Shown here: positions 25,868-38,517 of the stretch, piece by piece
How the letters are laid out: each line of letters opens with the position of its first letter
Numbering within the stretch: position 1 is the first letter of the stretch
Source of the DNA: Pseudorhodobacter sp. PARRP1
Lineage (GTDB): Bacteria; Pseudomonadota; Alphaproteobacteria; Rhodobacterales; Rhodobacteraceae
NCBI GenBank assembly: GCA_002256245.1
Contig: NKIU01000003.1
Location: 186,001-250,000 of the forward strand
Reading direction: 5' to 3'
Length of the DNA: 64,000 bases
Program-made: the position numbers and the translations under genes
Notes under the pieces: model-generated
Seen by the model: the letters and a program-made list of their open reading frames with translations, nothing else
Told to the model about the DNA's origin: nothing
The model's database searches: none

Positions 25868-28185
25868 TCCGCCGTCAGCAGCGGCGGCCTTTGCCCGGTC
25901 AGACGGGCTTTTTGCGGCTCTTCAAAGGTCAGCGCCAACTCGCCATCCTTCACGCCCACATGCACCGTGCCGCCTTTGGTCAGCTTGCCAAACAGCAATT
26001 CCTCGGCCAAAGGCTTCTTGATGTATTCCTGGATCACCCGGCCCAAAGGCCGCGCGCCCATCTTGTCATCATAGCCCTTGTCGCCCAGCCAAGCCGCGGC
26101 CTCTGGCGTAAGGTCAATATGCACGTTGCGGTCCATCAGTTGCGCCTCTAGTTGCAACACGAACTTGCTGACCACTTCCATGATCACCTCTTTGCCCAAG
26201 CGGGCAAAGCTGATCACCGCATCCAGACGGTTGCGGAACTCCGGCGTGAAGGTGCGTTCAATCGCAGCGGTATCCTCGCCGGTGCGGGCGGCGCGGCCAA
26301 AGCCGATGGATTCCTTGGACTGCTCCATCGCGCCTGCGTTCGATGTCATGATCAGGATCACGTTGCGGAAATCCACCGTCCGGCCGTTATGGTCGGTCAG
26401 CTTGCCGTGGTCCATCACCTGCAACAGGATGTTGTAAACATCCGGATGCGCCTTTTCCATCTCATCCAGCAGCAGCACGCAATGCGGGTCTTGATCGACG
26501 CCGTCGGTCAACATGCCGCCTTGGTCAAAGCCAACATAGCCGGGCGGGGCACCGATCAGGCGGCTAACCGCATGTTTCTCCATGTATTCCGACATATCGA
26601 ACCGCAGCAGTTTCACGCCCAACGACGAGGCCAATTGCTTGGCGACCTCGGTTTTACCCACCCCCGTCGGCCCTGCGAACAGGTAGTTGCCGATGGGTTT
26701 TTCCGGCTCGCGCAGGCCAGCGCGGGCGAGTTTGATGGCGGAACACAGGGCTTCAACCGCCTTGTCCTGCCCAAACACCACGCGTTTCAGCGTCTTTTCC
26801 AGATCGCGCAGGGTTTCGGCATCATCTTTCGACACCGATTTGGCGGGGATGCGGGCAATCTTAGCCACCACAGCCTCAATTTCCTTCACGCCCAAGGACT
26901 TGCGCTTTTTCGAATCCGCCAGCAGATGCTGCGCTGCACCCGCCTCGTCGATCACGTCAATGGCGCTGTCGGGCAGTTTGCGGTCGTGGATATAGCGCGC
27001 CGCCAGTTCCACCGCCGATTTGATCGCATCATTGGTGTAGCGCAGGTCGTGGTGTTCTTCAAAATGCGGCTTCAGACCCATCAGGATCTTGATCGCATCC
27101 GGCACAGAAGGCTCGTTCACGTCGATTTTCTGGAATCGCCGGGCCAAAGCACGGTCTTTCTCAAAATGCTGACGGAATTCTTTGTAGGTGGTCGAGCCCA
27201 TGCAGCGCAACTTGCCGCCAGCCAATGCCGGTTTCAGCAGGTTCGACGCATCCATCGCGCCGCCAGAGGTCGCACCTGCACCGATCACAGTATGGATCTC
27301 ATCAATGAACAGAATCGCGTCGGGGTGATCTTCCATTTCCTTGACGACCGCTTTCAGGCGTTCCTCAAAGTCACCACGATAGCGGGTGCCTGCCAGCAAA
27401 GCGCCCATGTCCAGCGAATAGATCGTGGCATGCGCCAAAATCTCAGGCGTTTGTTTATCCACGATTTTCTTCGCCAAACCTTCGGCAATCGCGGTTTTAC
27501 CGACGCCCGGATCACCCACCAGCAGCGGGTTGTTCTTGCGCCGGCGGCAGAGCACCTGAATGGCACGCTCCACCTCATCCTCACGCCCGATCAGCGGGTC
27601 AACATCGCCCTTGATCGCCTTGACGTTCAGATCGACGCAATATTTCGACAGCGCCGATTCCTTGGCCTCTCCGGCTTCGGCTTTCGGCGTCTCGTGGTGG
27701 TGTTCTTCGGCACCCGTGACCGGGCGCGCCTCGCCATAGCTGGGGTCTTTGGCAACCCCGTGGGCGATGAAATTCACCGCGTCATAACGCGTCATATCCT
27801 GTTCTTGCAGGAAATAGGCCGCGTTGGATTCGCGTTCGGCAAAGATTGCGACCAGCACATTCGCCCCGGTCACCTCAGTGCGGCCCGAGCTTTGCACATG
27901 GATCGCCGCGCGCTGGATCACGCGCTGGAACGCCGCCGTCGGCACGGCTTCTGATCCTTCGACATCTGTCACCAGCGTGGACAGATCGTCGTCGATAAAC
28001 TCATTCAACGTCTTGCGCAGATCGTCGAGGTTGACCGAGCAGGCCTTCATCACGCGGGCCGCATCGGGTTCGTCGATCAGCGAGAGCAACAAATGCTCCA
28101 GCGTGGCAAGTTCATGGCGGCGGGCATTGGCAAGCGCCAAAGCGCCGTGGATGGCTTGTTCGAGGGTCGTCGAAAATGATGGCAC
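25864..28185 (-). CDS. clpA: ATP-dependent Clp protease ATP-binding subunit ClpA
   Basis: This 773-aa AAA+ unfoldase feeds substrates to ClpP. It has the double Clp N-domain (residues 1-145), then two AAA+ modules. Walker A motifs are [13 protein letters not shown] (about 220) and [13 protein letters not shown] (about 500); Walker B motifs are [10 protein letters not shown] and [16 protein letters not shown]. Length and the absence of a ClpB-type middle coiled coil support ClpA. No clpS adaptor gene is adjacent, although clpS-clpA pairing is common. The upstream 170-nt gap probably contains its promoter; no clear heat-shock promoter was identified. Confidence 0.95.
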   Translation of the reverse strand: MPSFSTTLEQAIHGALALANARRHELATLEHLLLSLIDEPDAARVMKACSVNLDDLRKTLNEFIDDDLSTLVTDVEGSEAVPTAAFQRVIQRAAIHVQSSGRTEVTGANVLVAIFAERESNAAYFLQEQDMTRYDAVNFIAHGVAKDPSYGEARPVTGAEEHHHETPKAEAGEAKESALSKYCVDLNVKAIKGDVDPLIGREDEVERAIQVLCRRRKNNPLLVGDPGVGKTAIAEGLAKKIVDKQTPEILAHATIYSLDMGALLAGTRYRGDFEERLKAVVKEMEDHPDAILFIDEIHTVIGAGATSGGAMDASNLLKPALAGGKLRCMGSTTYKEFRQHFEKDRALARRFQKIDVNEPSVPDAIKILMGLKPHFEEHHDLRYTNDAIKSAVELAARYIHDRKLPDSAIDVIDEAGAAQHLLADSKKRKSLGVKEIEAVVAKIARIPAKSVSKDDAETLRDLEKTLKRVVFGQDKAVEALCSAIKLARAGLREPEKPIGNYLFAGPTGVGKTEVAKQLASSLGVKLLRFDMSEYMEKHAVSRLIGAPPGYVGFDQGGMLTDGVDQDPHCVLLLDEMEKAHPDVYNILLQVMDHGKLTDHNGRTVDFRNVILIMTSNAGAMEQSKESIGFGRAARTGEDTAAIERTFTPEFRNRLDAVISFARLGKEVIMEVVSKFVLQLEAQLMDRNVHIDLTPEAAAWLGDKGYDDKMGARPLGRVIQEYIKKPLAEELLFGKLTKGGTVHVGVKDGELALTFEEPQKARLTGQRPPLLTAE

Positions 28186-28355
28186 TTGGTCGTGCTCCTG
28201 TCCTGCGGGTCGGACGGGCGGATGGCCCTAATCCAACCATGGCCTCATAAGGTAAAGGATCGGTTTTATTCTGCGATCTTCAAGCCCTATTTCGGCAAGA
28301 TTTCGGAAATTGTCGGTAGTGATGCAAATTGTGATAGGCGCGGTGCAGATTGGAC

Positions 28356-29123
28356 TTAGAATTTGTCCTTGAGGGCTCGGATTTCGGTGAAGACTTGGGC
28401 ATCGGTTGCATCGGCCATCCCCAGATGTTGTCTGATATAGGGGTCTTGCGCGCGCAGAAAAGGGTTGGTCGCCAATTCTTCTGACAGGCTTACCGGCACC
28501 GTGGGCCGGTTGCCGGCGCGTTGGCGCGCGACCTCGCGGATGCGGGCGTGCAGGGCCGTATTCGTCGGATCGACCGTCGCGGCAAAGGCCAGATTGGCGG
28601 TGGTATATTCGTGGCCCGAACAGATCAGCGTGGCGGGCGGCAGTTGTTGCAGCTTGGCAAGGCTGTCGAACATCTGCTGCGGGGTGCCTTCAAACAACCG
28701 CCCGCAGCCCGCAGCCATCAGGCTGTCGGCGGTAAAGCACAGGCCTGAGACGGGGAAGTAAAACGCAATATGCCCAACGGTATGGCCCGGCACATCAATG
28801 ACATAGCCAATTTCTGCGCCAACCTGCACCTGATCAGCCTCGACCAACGCGCGGCTGAGCGGCGGCAGGCGGTGCGCATCCGCAGCCGCCCCAAGGATCT
28901 CGGCGCTGGTGGCTTCGACGATCTCGGCCACGCCGTCGATATGGTCCCAGTGGTGATGCGTCAGCAGGATCTGATCAAGATGCCAACCGCGCGCCTTCAA
29001 CGCGGCAAGGATCGGGGCCGCTTCGGGCGCGTCGATCAGGGTTGTCTCATCGCTGGCGGCATCGTGCAGCAGATAGGCGTAGTTGTCTTTCAGGCAGGGG
29101 ATGGTGACAAGTTCCAGGGTCAT
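28356..29123 (-). CDS. gloB: Hydroxyacylglutathione hydrolase (glyoxalase II)
   Basis: This 255-aa binuclear-metal hydrolase cleaves S-D-lactoylglutathione to lactate and glutathione, the second step of methylglyoxal detoxification. The MBL metal motif is LTHHHWDHIDG, with further ligands in VPGHTVGHIAFYF and the later ICSGHEYTTANLAFA. The start MTLELVTIPCLKDNYAYLL at 29123 is the family start; the open frame extends upstream into the repeat region. It is divergent from the methyltransferase across the tandem-repeat tract. Confidence 0.94.
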   Translation of the reverse strand: MTLELVTIPCLKDNYAYLLHDAASDETTLIDAPEAAPILAALKARGWHLDQILLTHHHWDHIDGVAEIVEATSAEILGAAADAHRLPPLSRALVEADQVQVGAEIGYVIDVPGHTVGHIAFYFPVSGLCFTADSLMAAGCGRLFEGTPQQMFDSLAKLQQLPPATLICSGHEYTTANLAFAATVDPTNTALHARIREVARQRAGNRPTVPVSLSEELATNPFLRAQDPYIRQHLGMADATDAQVFTEIRALKDKF

Positions 29124-29214
29124 ACGGGCGGCCTTTCCAGATTTTCCCCAGAGTGCTGAATAATCAGGCGGCCTACCAGCCGGAATTTGAGAAATTCCGT
29201 GGTCGCGCGGCCAG

Positions 29215-29940
29215 CGGTCTGCGCACAGGCCCAAGCGGCAGGCCCGGCGCAGGCCGGGGCGGAGCGCGCAAAACCCACCACGCCGCCCCGGCGCAGGCCG
29301 GGGCCTCGGGGTTGCGGCACGTTAGGATTGCTGGACCTCAGGTCTCTGGACCGCGCAGTTGGCAGGCGTGGCCCAGAGAGCTGACGTAATGGAACGCGCA
29401 AGCCGTTGCGCCATTCGCAAAACCCACCACGCCGCCCCGGAGTTGGGGGTGCGGCTTGCTATCTGGTCTCGGCGGTGTTGCGCAAGGTTGGCGCATCGCA
29501 GAGGTGGTGGCGAAAGTAGAGCCTAGGTGGCAGGCGTGGCCCGGCAAGCTGACGTAATGGAATGGGCAGGCTGTCGCGCCATCCGCAAAACCCACCACGC
29601 CGCCCCGGCGCAGGCCGGGGCCTCGGGGTTGCGGCACGTTAGGATTTCTGGGCCTCAGGTCTCTGGACAGCACAGTTGGCAGGCGTGGCCCCGGCAAGCT
29701 GCCGTGATGGAATGGGCAAGCTGTTGCGCCATCCGCAAAATCCCCCACGCCGCCCCGGCGCAGGCCGGGGCCTCGGGGTTGCGGCACGTTAGGATTTCTG
29801 CACCTCAGGTCTCTGGACGGCGCAGTTGGCAGGCGTGGCCCGGCAAGCTGACGTGATGGAATGGGCAAGTTGTCGCGCCATCCGCAAAACCCACCACGCC
29901 GCCCCGGCGCAGGCCGGGGCCTCGGGGTTCGCAGGGGCGG
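29215..29940. repeat. Tandem repeats of about 149 bp between gloB and a methyltransferase gene
   Basis: The 907-bp gap between divergent genes is filled by about five head-to-tail units. The shared CGCCCCGG core recurs at 29284, 29433, 29601, 29751 and 29900, giving spacings of 149, 168, 150 and 149. Most units contain the hairpin GCCCCGGC-GCAG-GCCGGGGC and the landmark GGCAGGCGTGGCC. Unit 2 is more diverged and carries about 19 extra nt. A minus-strand ORF at 29338-29868 just reads the repeats and is probably not a gene. Confidence 0.85.
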
Positions 29941-30030
29941 TTGTGTTGCGCGCTTTATGCGTTAGGTCATAGCCTTACGCCGCAGCTTCGCTATGATCGT
30001 GGCAGACCCAAGGGAAAGCCGACCCCGCCC

Positions 30031-30789
30031 ATGCATCTTGACGTGCTCGACCTGCGCAATTTCTACTACCGCACGCAACTTGGGCGGGTGGCACAGCGCG
30101 CGATCCGCGATCAGCTGGTGGCTTTGTGGCCGCCCGCGCCGGGGCAGACCGTGGCGGGCTTTGGCTTTGCGGTGCCGCTGTTGCGCCCCTACCTTGCCGA
30201 TGCGCGCCGGGTGATCGGGCTGATGCCGGGGCCGCAGGGCGTGATGCCCTGGCCTGCGGGTATGGAGAATGTCTCGGTGCTGTGCGAGGAAACCCTGTGG
30301 CCGCTGCCCACCGGGCATGTGGACCGTCTGGTGATCATGCACGGGCTGGAAACCTCGGACAACCCCACCGCCGTGCTCGAGGAAGCCCATCGTGTGCTGG
30401 CCCCCGGCGGGCGGGCGTTGTTCGTGGTGCCAAACCGCGCAGGGCTTTGGGCGCGGCGCGATGGCACGCCCTTCGGCTTTGGCCGCCCCTATTCCGGCGG
30501 CCAGCTTGAGGCGCAACTGAAATCGCACGGCTTCACGCCCGAGCGCAGCATGACCTCGCTGTTTGCCCCGCCCTCGGAAAGCCGGTTCTGGTTGGGCACC
30601 TCGAATTTCTGGGAAGCCTTTGGCCGCCGCCTGCCATGGCTTGCGGGCGGCGTGCTGATGGTCGAAGCCAGCAAACAGGTTTACGCCCCCACCCGCGGCG
30701 GTCTTGCGGCCAAGGTGCGCAAGCCGCTTCGGGTGTTGGAGGGCGTGGGCGCCGTGGTGCCTAGTGCGAAAGACGGCGTTGCGGGTTAG
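30031..30789 (+). CDS. Class I SAM-dependent methyltransferase
   Basis: This 252-aa protein of the Methyltransf_11 type has the SAM fold: a degenerate motif I region near [15 protein letters not shown], the post-motif [16 protein letters not shown], and the [21 protein letters not shown] segment typical of the family. It starts [20 protein letters not shown] at 30031; longer upstream frames enter the repeats. The C-terminal [16 protein letters not shown] is conserved in alphaproteobacterial relatives found next to gloB. The substrate is unknown. Confidence 0.85.
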   Translation: MHLDVLDLRNFYYRTQLGRVAQRAIRDQLVALWPPAPGQTVAGFGFAVPLLRPYLADARRVIGLMPGPQGVMPWPAGMENVSVLCEETLWPLPTGHVDRLVIMHGLETSDNPTAVLEEAHRVLAPGGRALFVVPNRAGLWARRDGTPFGFGRPYSGGQLEAQLKSHGFTPERSMTSLFAPPSESRFWLGTSNFWEAFGRRLPWLAGGVLMVEASKQVYAPTRGGLAAKVRKPLRVLEGVGAVVPSAKDGVAG

Positions 30790-32735
30790 GTGCGGACGAC
30801 CTCGACATTGTCGATGCCATCGCGCACGCCGATTGTCGCGCCGCTGCCGTATTGGTCGATGAACGCGATCTGCTGGGTGCCGATATAAATCGCAGTGCCT
30901 TCCAACCCCGAACCCTCAATGGCTTGCTGGTCGACAAAACGCACCTCGCCCGCCATATCGGCCGGGATTTCGATGCGCAGATGTTCACCGGGCTGGTAAT
31001 TATAGACCGTGTTATGGCCTGCGGTCAGGCTGTCATCCGAGACAACGAACGTATAGTCTTCGGTGCCGGACCTATCGTCAATGACTGTATCCCCCGAGCC
31101 GATCACATAGCTGTCGTCACCAGTGCCGCCATCCAATATGGTGTTGCTGAGATAGCCAGAGCTTGGCGCCGGGTCAGGTGTGGCGGTGGTGTGAAAGCTG
31201 TCATTGCCATCATCGCCGTAGAACCTGCCCTGTCCCTGACCAATTTCCAGCACGTCGTTGCCCCCACCCATATGAACGTTAGTGACCGGGTCGGTCGCCG
31301 CATTGGGATTGCTGTCATCGGGGGCGGCACCAGTGTAATGGTCGTCACCGTCGCCCGCGTTGACGAAATGCGCCTGACCCGCGGCGGTGAAGCTGTCATC
31401 TCCATCGCCCAGCCAAGCCGCCACCGAGGGCTGTTCCGATGGCGAAGCGGCGGTAAAGCTGTCATCCCCGATTGTGCCGTTGTAAACATGCGTTGTTGAA
31501 ATCTGATCGGCATTCGGCGTTTCGGGCAGTGCGCGCTGCATATCGTCGACGCTGCCGAATGATCCCGTTTCGCCATTGTTCATCACATAAACCACATCCT
31601 CGGCGGTCAGATCGGTGACGCCCATAAGCCGGATGACACTTTCGCCGCTGTAGTCGATCGGGTTTGCGCCCCCGGTTGGCGGGATATCCAGCGTCACCCT
31701 GACATCGGTATAGCCTGCGTCTGGATGGGCATGGATTTCATAGCTTACAGCCGTTGGATAAAGATTGGCCGGAACGAAGGTCGGCACCAAAATCGCCAGT
31801 TGATCCTCGCCCAACGTAAAATCGCTGATCACATCAATAGGACGTGTGCTGTCCCCAACGGCGTTCACCACGAACATGTCATTGCCAGCCCCGCCCGAAG
31901 CAGTGCCGCCCGAAAACGTATGGCCCATATACAACAGATCGTTGCCGTCGCCGCCCTCCATCACGTCATGCCCGTAAGACAGAATGTCGTTGCCCGCGCC
32001 GCCATAAAGCGAGTCACCCGCCGCCAGCCAATCGTTGCCATCGCCGCCATCCAGATGCGCGCCGCGCGAGATCAGATCATCGCCTGCACCGCCGTAAAGC
32101 GCCGAGGTCAGCGGCAGATCGTTCTGCGCGCCATAGGTTTCCAGCAGGTCATTTCCACCGTCGCCATGCACCTCGCCTTGGTTCTGGGCGCTCATTGTGT
32201 CAGCCCCGTCACCGCCATAGCCGGTGGATTGATCCCAAGCCACAACATCGTCGGTGCCATCACCGCCGTAAGTTGTGGTGGTATCATGGCCGTGAAGATA
32301 ATCTGCGCCGGTGTCTCCATAGCCCGATCCCGTGCCATAGACGCCAAATGAGTCATTGCCCGCACCGCCATGCACTGTGGCGTGACCGTCAACATATCCG
32401 ATGTCGCGGCCCGCTCCGCCGTAAGCGGTGCTGTCATCATGCGCGGTGATCTGATCCTCGCCCACACCGCCATAAGCCACGCTCTCATCCGCAGCCGTCA
32501 GCGTGTCGTTGCCCTGATTGCCGTGGCCTTCTGCCGTGCCGCCGAGTGTCAGCACATCGTGGCCGCCCCAGCCGTTCAGGATGCCGTCATCACCGTTTAG
32601 CGTATCATCGCCCGAGGTGCCGCGCGGCTGCTCGGGCGGGGCGTCGTCGTCCTTGCCATCACCGCCATCAAACACCCCCGCCAGCGCCAGCAAGCCGCCC
32701 GTCAGCAGCAACGATCCGAGAATCAGCAAATCCAT
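30786..32735 (-). CDS. RTX-like calcium-binding repeat protein with N-terminal anchor
   Basis: This 649-aa surface or periplasmic protein has an N-terminal hydrophobic segment ([20 protein letters not shown]) followed by an acidic linker. Many glycine/aspartate-rich RTX-type nonapeptides fill residues 45-290 and 390-530 (for example [11 protein letters not shown] and [10 protein letters not shown]). Several are degenerate, GGxGxD becoming YGGVGEDQI and so on. Between them is a non-repeat region near 270-330. Calcium binding is expected. There is no type-I-secretion tail like HlyA, and no hlyBD-like genes are nearby, so the export route is uncertain. The start at 32735 is preferred because the hydrophobic anchor then begins at the N-terminus. 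Confidence 0.8.
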   Translation of the reverse strand: MDLLILGSLLLTGGLLALAGVFDGGDGKDDDAPPEQPRGTSGDDTLNGDDGILNGWGGHDVLTLGGTAEGHGNQGNDTLTAADESVAYGGVGEDQITAHDDSTAYGGAGRDIGYVDGHATVHGGAGNDSFGVYGTGSGYGDTGADYLHGHDTTTTYGGDGTDDVVAWDQSTGYGGDGADTMSAQNQGEVHGDGGNDLLETYGAQNDLPLTSALYGGAGDDLISRGAHLDGGDGNDWLAAGDSLYGGAGNDILSYGHDVMEGGDGNDLLYMGHTFSGGTASGGAGNDMFVVNAVGDSTRPIDVISDFTLGEDQLAILVPTFVPANLYPTAVSYEIHAHPDAGYTDVRVTLDIPPTGGANPIDYSGESVIRLMGVTDLTAEDVVYVMNNGETGSFGSVDDMQRALPETPNADQISTTHVYNGTIGDDSFTAASPSEQPSVAAWLGDGDDSFTAAGQAHFVNAGDGDDHYTGAAPDDSNPNAATDPVTNVHMGGGNDVLEIGQGQGRFYGDDGNDSFHTTATPDPAPSSGYLSNTILDGGTGDDSYVIGSGDTVIDDRSGTEDYTFVVSDDSLTAGHNTVYNYQPGEHLRIEIPADMAGEVRFVDQQAIEGSGLEGTAIYIGTQQIAFIDQYGSGATIGVRDGIDNVEVVRT

Positions 32736-33135
32736 AACGCGACTACCCCTGCACCCAAATTCCACGCCCAACCGTAAACAGCGCCACGCGGTCGGGTCAA
32801 ACAATCAGGCGAATATATGACGCATTTGCAGGGGTTTGCGGGGCAATCCTGACCCGTGCCGGTATTGTTTCGCCTTGATTAACAAAGCGGTGCCGCAAAT
32901 GTGAAGGCTGCATGACACACCGCCCGGCGCTGCCGCATCCGGTGCGACAAAACCGCCGGGCCGATCTGTCGCACGCGCGCACGCGGATATTGAGTGTCCT
33001 TCCCTGTTGCGGGGTCGGCAATCGTCTGCTAGAGACGCCCGAAATCGAGAAGACGCATGCCCCAAGTATGCGCCGCAAATGGGTTGTAACCCGGATGCGG
33101 TCACCGGGAGGGGCCTATACAGCGGAAGGGTTGAC
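32736..33135. other. Divergent intergenic region upstream of the ATP synthase operon
   Basis: This 400-bp region holds no convincing gene. It contains an 8-bp inverted repeat, GTGCGACA (32942-32949) with TGTCGCAC (32967-32974). A possible promoter is TTGCGG (33007-33012), 17 nt, then TAGAGA (33030-33035), which would leave an atpH leader of about 95 nt. Both promoters, for the RTX-like gene and for atpH, must lie here. The assignments are tentative. Confidence 0.4.
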
Positions 33136-33696
33136 GTGTCCGAACCAGCTTCAATCTCCTTGAGCATTGCCTCGCGTTACGCGCAGGCCCTGTTCGAGAT
33201 TGCGAAAGAAGAAAACGGTCTTAAAGCGCTTGAGGCCGATACCGATGCTTTGGGACAGGCCCTCGCCGCCAGCCCCGAGCTTGCCAGCATGATCGCATCG
33301 CCCGTTGTGGCGCGTGACGAACAAGCCAGCGCCATGGCCGCGATTGCTGCCAAAATGGGGCTTTCCACGGTGATGGCCAACACCATCGCCCTGATGGCAT
33401 CCAACCGCCGCCTGTTCGTGCTGCCGCAACTGGTGTCCGATCTGCGCGCCCGTATCGCTGCGGAAAAGGGCGAAGTGACCGCCGAAGTAACCTCGGCCAC
33501 CGCCCTTTCGGCTGAACAATCCAAGGCACTTGCCGCCGCGCTGAAGGCGAAGGTCGGCAAAGACGTCAAACTGCAAACCACCGTTGATGAAAGCCTCATC
33601 GGCGGACTTATCGTCAAGCTCGGCTCGTCGATGATCGACACCTCGGTCAAGGCAAAGCTCGCAGCACTCCAGAATGTAATGAAAGAGGTTGGGTGA
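33136..33696 (+). CDS. atpH: F1 ATP synthase subunit delta
   Basis: This 186-aa subunit is the OSCP-like link between the F1 head and the peripheral stalk. The start is GTG at 33136 behind GGAAGGG, giving [25 protein letters not shown], the standard alphaproteobacterial N-terminus. The C-terminal [25 protein letters not shown] is the family signature. It opens the F1 operon atpHAGDC, and the stop overlaps the atpA start (TGATG). Confidence 0.96.
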   Translation: MSEPASISLSIASRYAQALFEIAKEENGLKALEADTDALGQALAASPELASMIASPVVARDEQASAMAAIAAKMGLSTVMANTIALMASNRRLFVLPQLVSDLRARIAAEKGEVTAEVTSATALSAEQSKALAAALKAKVGKDVKLQTTVDESLIGGLIVKLGSSMIDTSVKAKLAALQNVMKEVG

Positions 33697-35234
33697 TGGG
33701 AATTCAGGCTGCTGAGATCTCTGCGATCCTTAAGGACCAGATCAAGAACTTTGGCAAAGACGCAGAGGTGGCCGAAGTTGGCCGCGTGCTTAGCGTTGGC
33801 GACGGCATCGCCCGCGTCCACGGGCTGGACAATGTCCAAGCCGGCGAGATGGTGGAATTCCCCGGCGGCATCCGTGGCATGGCTTTGAACCTTGAAGTTG
33901 ATAACGTCGGTATCGTTATCTTCGGTTCCGACCAGGACATCAAAGAAGGCGACACCGTCAAGCGCACCAAATCCATCGTGGACGTGCCGGCTGGTAACGC
34001 TCTGCTTGGCCGCGTTGTCGATGGCCTTGGCAACCCGATCGACGGCAAAGGCCCGATCGCGGCAACCGAGCGTCGCATCGCTGACCAAAAAGCCCCCGGC
34101 ATCATCCCGCGCAAATCGGTGCACGAGCCGATGGCAACCGGCCTGAAAGCCGTTGACGCGATGATCCCGGTTGGCCGTGGCCAGCGCGAACTGATCATCG
34201 GTGACCGTCAGACCGGCAAAACCGCCGTGGCTTTGGACACCATTCTGAACCAGAAGTCGTATAACGACGCGGCTGGCGACGATGAATACAAGAAACTGTA
34301 TTGCATCTACGTTGCAATCGGCCAAAAGCGTTCGACCGTGGCGCAGTTGGTGAAGAAGCTGGAAGAAACCGGCGCGATCAAATACACCATCGTGGTGGCC
34401 GCAACCGCGTCCGACCCGGCGCCGATGCAGTTCCTGGCACCCTATGCCGCAACCGCAATGGCAGAATTCTTCCGCGACAATGGCCGTCACGCCCTGATCA
34501 TCTATGATGACTTGTCCAAGCAGGCCGTGGCTTACCGCCAGATGTCGCTCTTGCTGCGCCGCCCGCCGGGCCGTGAAGCATACCCGGGCGACGTGTTCTA
34601 CCTGCACTCTCGTTTGCTGGAACGTTCGTCGAAGCTGAACGAAGATTTCGGCGCAGGCTCGCTGACCGCTCTGCCGATTATTGAGACCCAAGGCGGCGAC
34701 GTGTCGGCGTTCATTCCGACCAACGTGATCTCGATCACCGATGGCCAGATCTTCCTTGAAACCGAACTGTTCTACCAAGGCATCCGCCCGGCTGTGAACA
34801 CCGGTCTGTCGGTTAGCCGCGTGGGCTCGTCTGCTCAAACCAACGCGATGAAATCGGTGGCTGGCAAGGTGAAGCTGGAACTCGCTCAGTATCGTGAGAT
34901 GGCTGCCTTCGCCCAATTCGGCTCCGACCTTGACGCCTCGACCCAGCAGTTGCTGAACCGCGGCGCGCGTCTGACCGAGCTGATGAAGCAAGCCCAGTAT
35001 TCGCCGATGACCAACGCCGAAATCGTCTGCGTGATCTATGCAGGCACCTCCGGCGCGCTGGACAAAGTGGCTGTGAAAGACATCGGCCGCTTTGAAGCGG
35101 GCCTTCTGAAGCATCTGCGCGGTCCGGGCAAAGCTTTGCTTGATGATATCACCACGAACGACCGCAAAGTTGCGGGCGATCTGGAAAAGGCCATCAAAGC
35201 TGAGATCGCGGCATTCGCCAAAGACTTCGCCTAA
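33696..35234 (+). CDS. atpA: F1 ATP synthase subunit alpha
   Basis: This 512-aa non-catalytic nucleotide-binding subunit starts [20 protein letters not shown], the usual alphaproteobacterial start. Walker A is [13 protein letters not shown] and the [17 protein letters not shown] segment is conserved. Its ATG overlaps the atpH stop by 1 nt and AAAGAGG provides the Shine-Dalgarno. A large open frame on the opposite strand (33177-35252) is an overlap artefact of high GC codon bias. Confidence 0.98.
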   Translation: MGIQAAEISAILKDQIKNFGKDAEVAEVGRVLSVGDGIARVHGLDNVQAGEMVEFPGGIRGMALNLEVDNVGIVIFGSDQDIKEGDTVKRTKSIVDVPAGNALLGRVVDGLGNPIDGKGPIAATERRIADQKAPGIIPRKSVHEPMATGLKAVDAMIPVGRGQRELIIGDRQTGKTAVALDTILNQKSYNDAAGDDEYKKLYCIYVAIGQKRSTVAQLVKKLEETGAIKYTIVVAATASDPAPMQFLAPYAATAMAEFFRDNGRHALIIYDDLSKQAVAYRQMSLLLRRPPGREAYPGDVFYLHSRLLERSSKLNEDFGAGSLTALPIIETQGGDVSAFIPTNVISITDGQIFLETELFYQGIRPAVNTGLSVSRVGSSAQTNAMKSVAGKVKLELAQYREMAAFAQFGSDLDASTQQLLNRGARLTELMKQAQYSPMTNAEIVCVIYAGTSGALDKVAVKDIGRFEAGLLKHLRGPGKALLDDITTNDRKVAGDLEKAIKAEIAAFAKDFA

Positions 35235-35251
35235 GGGCAGGGGGATAGACA

Positions 35252-37578
<2,327 letters not shown>

Positions 37579-37587
37579 GGGGGCATC

Positions 37588-37980
37588 ATGGCTGGAACGC
37601 TGCAATTTGACCTCGTGTCGCCCGAGCGCCGTCTGGCTTCGGTTGTGGCGTCCGAGGTGCAAATCCCCGGCGCCGATGGCGACCTGACGGCGATGGAGGG
37701 GCATGCCCCCACCATCACCACCCTGCGCCCCGGCGTGTTGAAAGTTGTCTCGGCCGAAGGCGCTAAATCCTTCGTCGTCACCGGCGGTTTCGCTGAAATC
37801 AGCGCCACCAGCGTCTCGGTTCTGGCCGAACGCGCTGTGCCGCTGGAAGAGCTGAACGCCACCGTGATGGATCAGTTGATCGCCGACGCGTCCGAGGCCA
37901 CCGCCGTTGCGGTTGACAAAGACGCAGCCGACAAAGCGATGGCCGATCTGGTCGCAATGCGCGCCGCTGCGGGTTTCTAA
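37588..37980 (+). CDS. atpC: F1 ATP synthase subunit epsilon
   Basis: This 130-aa subunit connects the rotor shaft to the c-ring and can inhibit ATP hydrolysis. The beta-sandwich N-terminal domain carries LVSPERRLASVVASEVQIPGADGD and the EGHAPTITTLRPG motif. The C-terminal helical hairpin looks short, which is common in alphaproteobacteria, where inhibition is often handled by a separate zeta subunit. The ribosome binding site AAGGGGG overlaps the atpD stop. It closes the operon. Confidence 0.95.
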   Translation: MAGTLQFDLVSPERRLASVVASEVQIPGADGDLTAMEGHAPTITTLRPGVLKVVSAEGAKSFVVTGGFAEISATSVSVLAERAVPLEELNATVMDQLIADASEATAVAVDKDAADKAMADLVAMRAAAGF

Positions 37981-38002
37981 ACCTGTGGTGACAGAATGGA
38001 TC

Positions 38003-38033
38003 AGGCCCCGCATCGTCGGGGCCTTTTCATTTG
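38003..38033 (+). terminator. Terminator of the atpHAGDC operon
   Basis: AGGCCCCG (38003-38010) pairs with CGGGGCCT (38017-38024) around CATCGT, followed by TTTCATTT. It lies 23 nt after the atpC stop. Confidence 0.88.
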
Positions 38034-38091
38034 CGTGGCTTTGCGGTTTAACGTGTGACAGTTGCAGCAAAATTTCGCGAAGGCTGCATAT

Positions 38092-38106
38092 TTAACCCGC
38101 AATTAA
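38092..38106. promoter_or_regulatory. Putative CtrA box upstream of H-type lectin gene
   Basis: TTAACCCGCAATTAA is an exact TTAA-N7-TTAA match, 54 nt upstream of the H-type lectin gene start. As with the Hint-domain gene, the location fits promoter control. Binding by CtrA is inferred from the motif only. Confidence 0.5.
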
Positions 38107-38159
38107 CCTAGTTTCGCCGAAATTCATTGTTACGTTGCAGTCATTAACTCCGGGTCCGC

Positions 38160-38510
38160 ATGAAACGTATCACCTCCAACACCATCGGCATTCAGCAGGG
38201 CAGCCGTGTCCTGTTTTCCGACTTCGCCGATGGCGGGGTGATGTGGACAGGGCAGGGCGCGCGCGAAAGCCGTCATGTGGTGACCTTCAAAGAGCCGTTC
38301 ACCGAGGCGCCGACCGTGATGGCCTCAATCTCGATGTGGGACATTGACCACAAACACACCTCCCGCGCCGATATAACGGCTGAGAATATCACTGAAACCG
38401 GCTTCCATCTGGTGTTCCGCACCTGGGGCGACACCCGCGTCGCCCGCGTCCGCGCCGATTGGATCGCGATGGGTTCCGCGGCGAGTGAGGATGACTGGCA
38501 GTTGTATTAA
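38160..38510 (+). CDS. H-type lectin domain protein
   Basis: This 116-aa small protein consists mainly of an H-type lectin domain, of the fold found in snail agglutinin and discoidin C-termini, which binds N-acetylgalactosamine-type sugars in trimeric family members. The diagnostic pattern is visible: VTFKEPFTEAPTVMASISMWD, then RADITAENITETGFHLVFRTWGDT and VRADWIAMG. No signal peptide is evident, so the location is uncertain. It follows the atp terminator and is probably its own transcript, with a CtrA-like box upstream. Its sugar ligand is unknown. Confidence 0.82.
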   Translation: MKRITSNTIGIQQGSRVLFSDFADGGVMWTGQGARESRHVVTFKEPFTEAPTVMASISMWDIDHKHTSRADITAENITETGFHLVFRTWGDTRVARVRADWIAMGSAASEDDWQLY

Positions 38511-38517
38511 GGGCACC

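Noticed and set aside
26152..27954. 600-aa plus-strand open frame over clpA
   Set aside because: It is a shadow of clpA in the opposite strand.
29338..29868. 176-aa minus-strand ORF in the tandem repeats
   Set aside because: It merely translates the 149-bp repeats, has no start signal and is not consistent between units.
29215..29940. CRISPR array
   Set aside because: The units are about 149 bp and head-to-tail without alternating spacers, and there are no cas genes.
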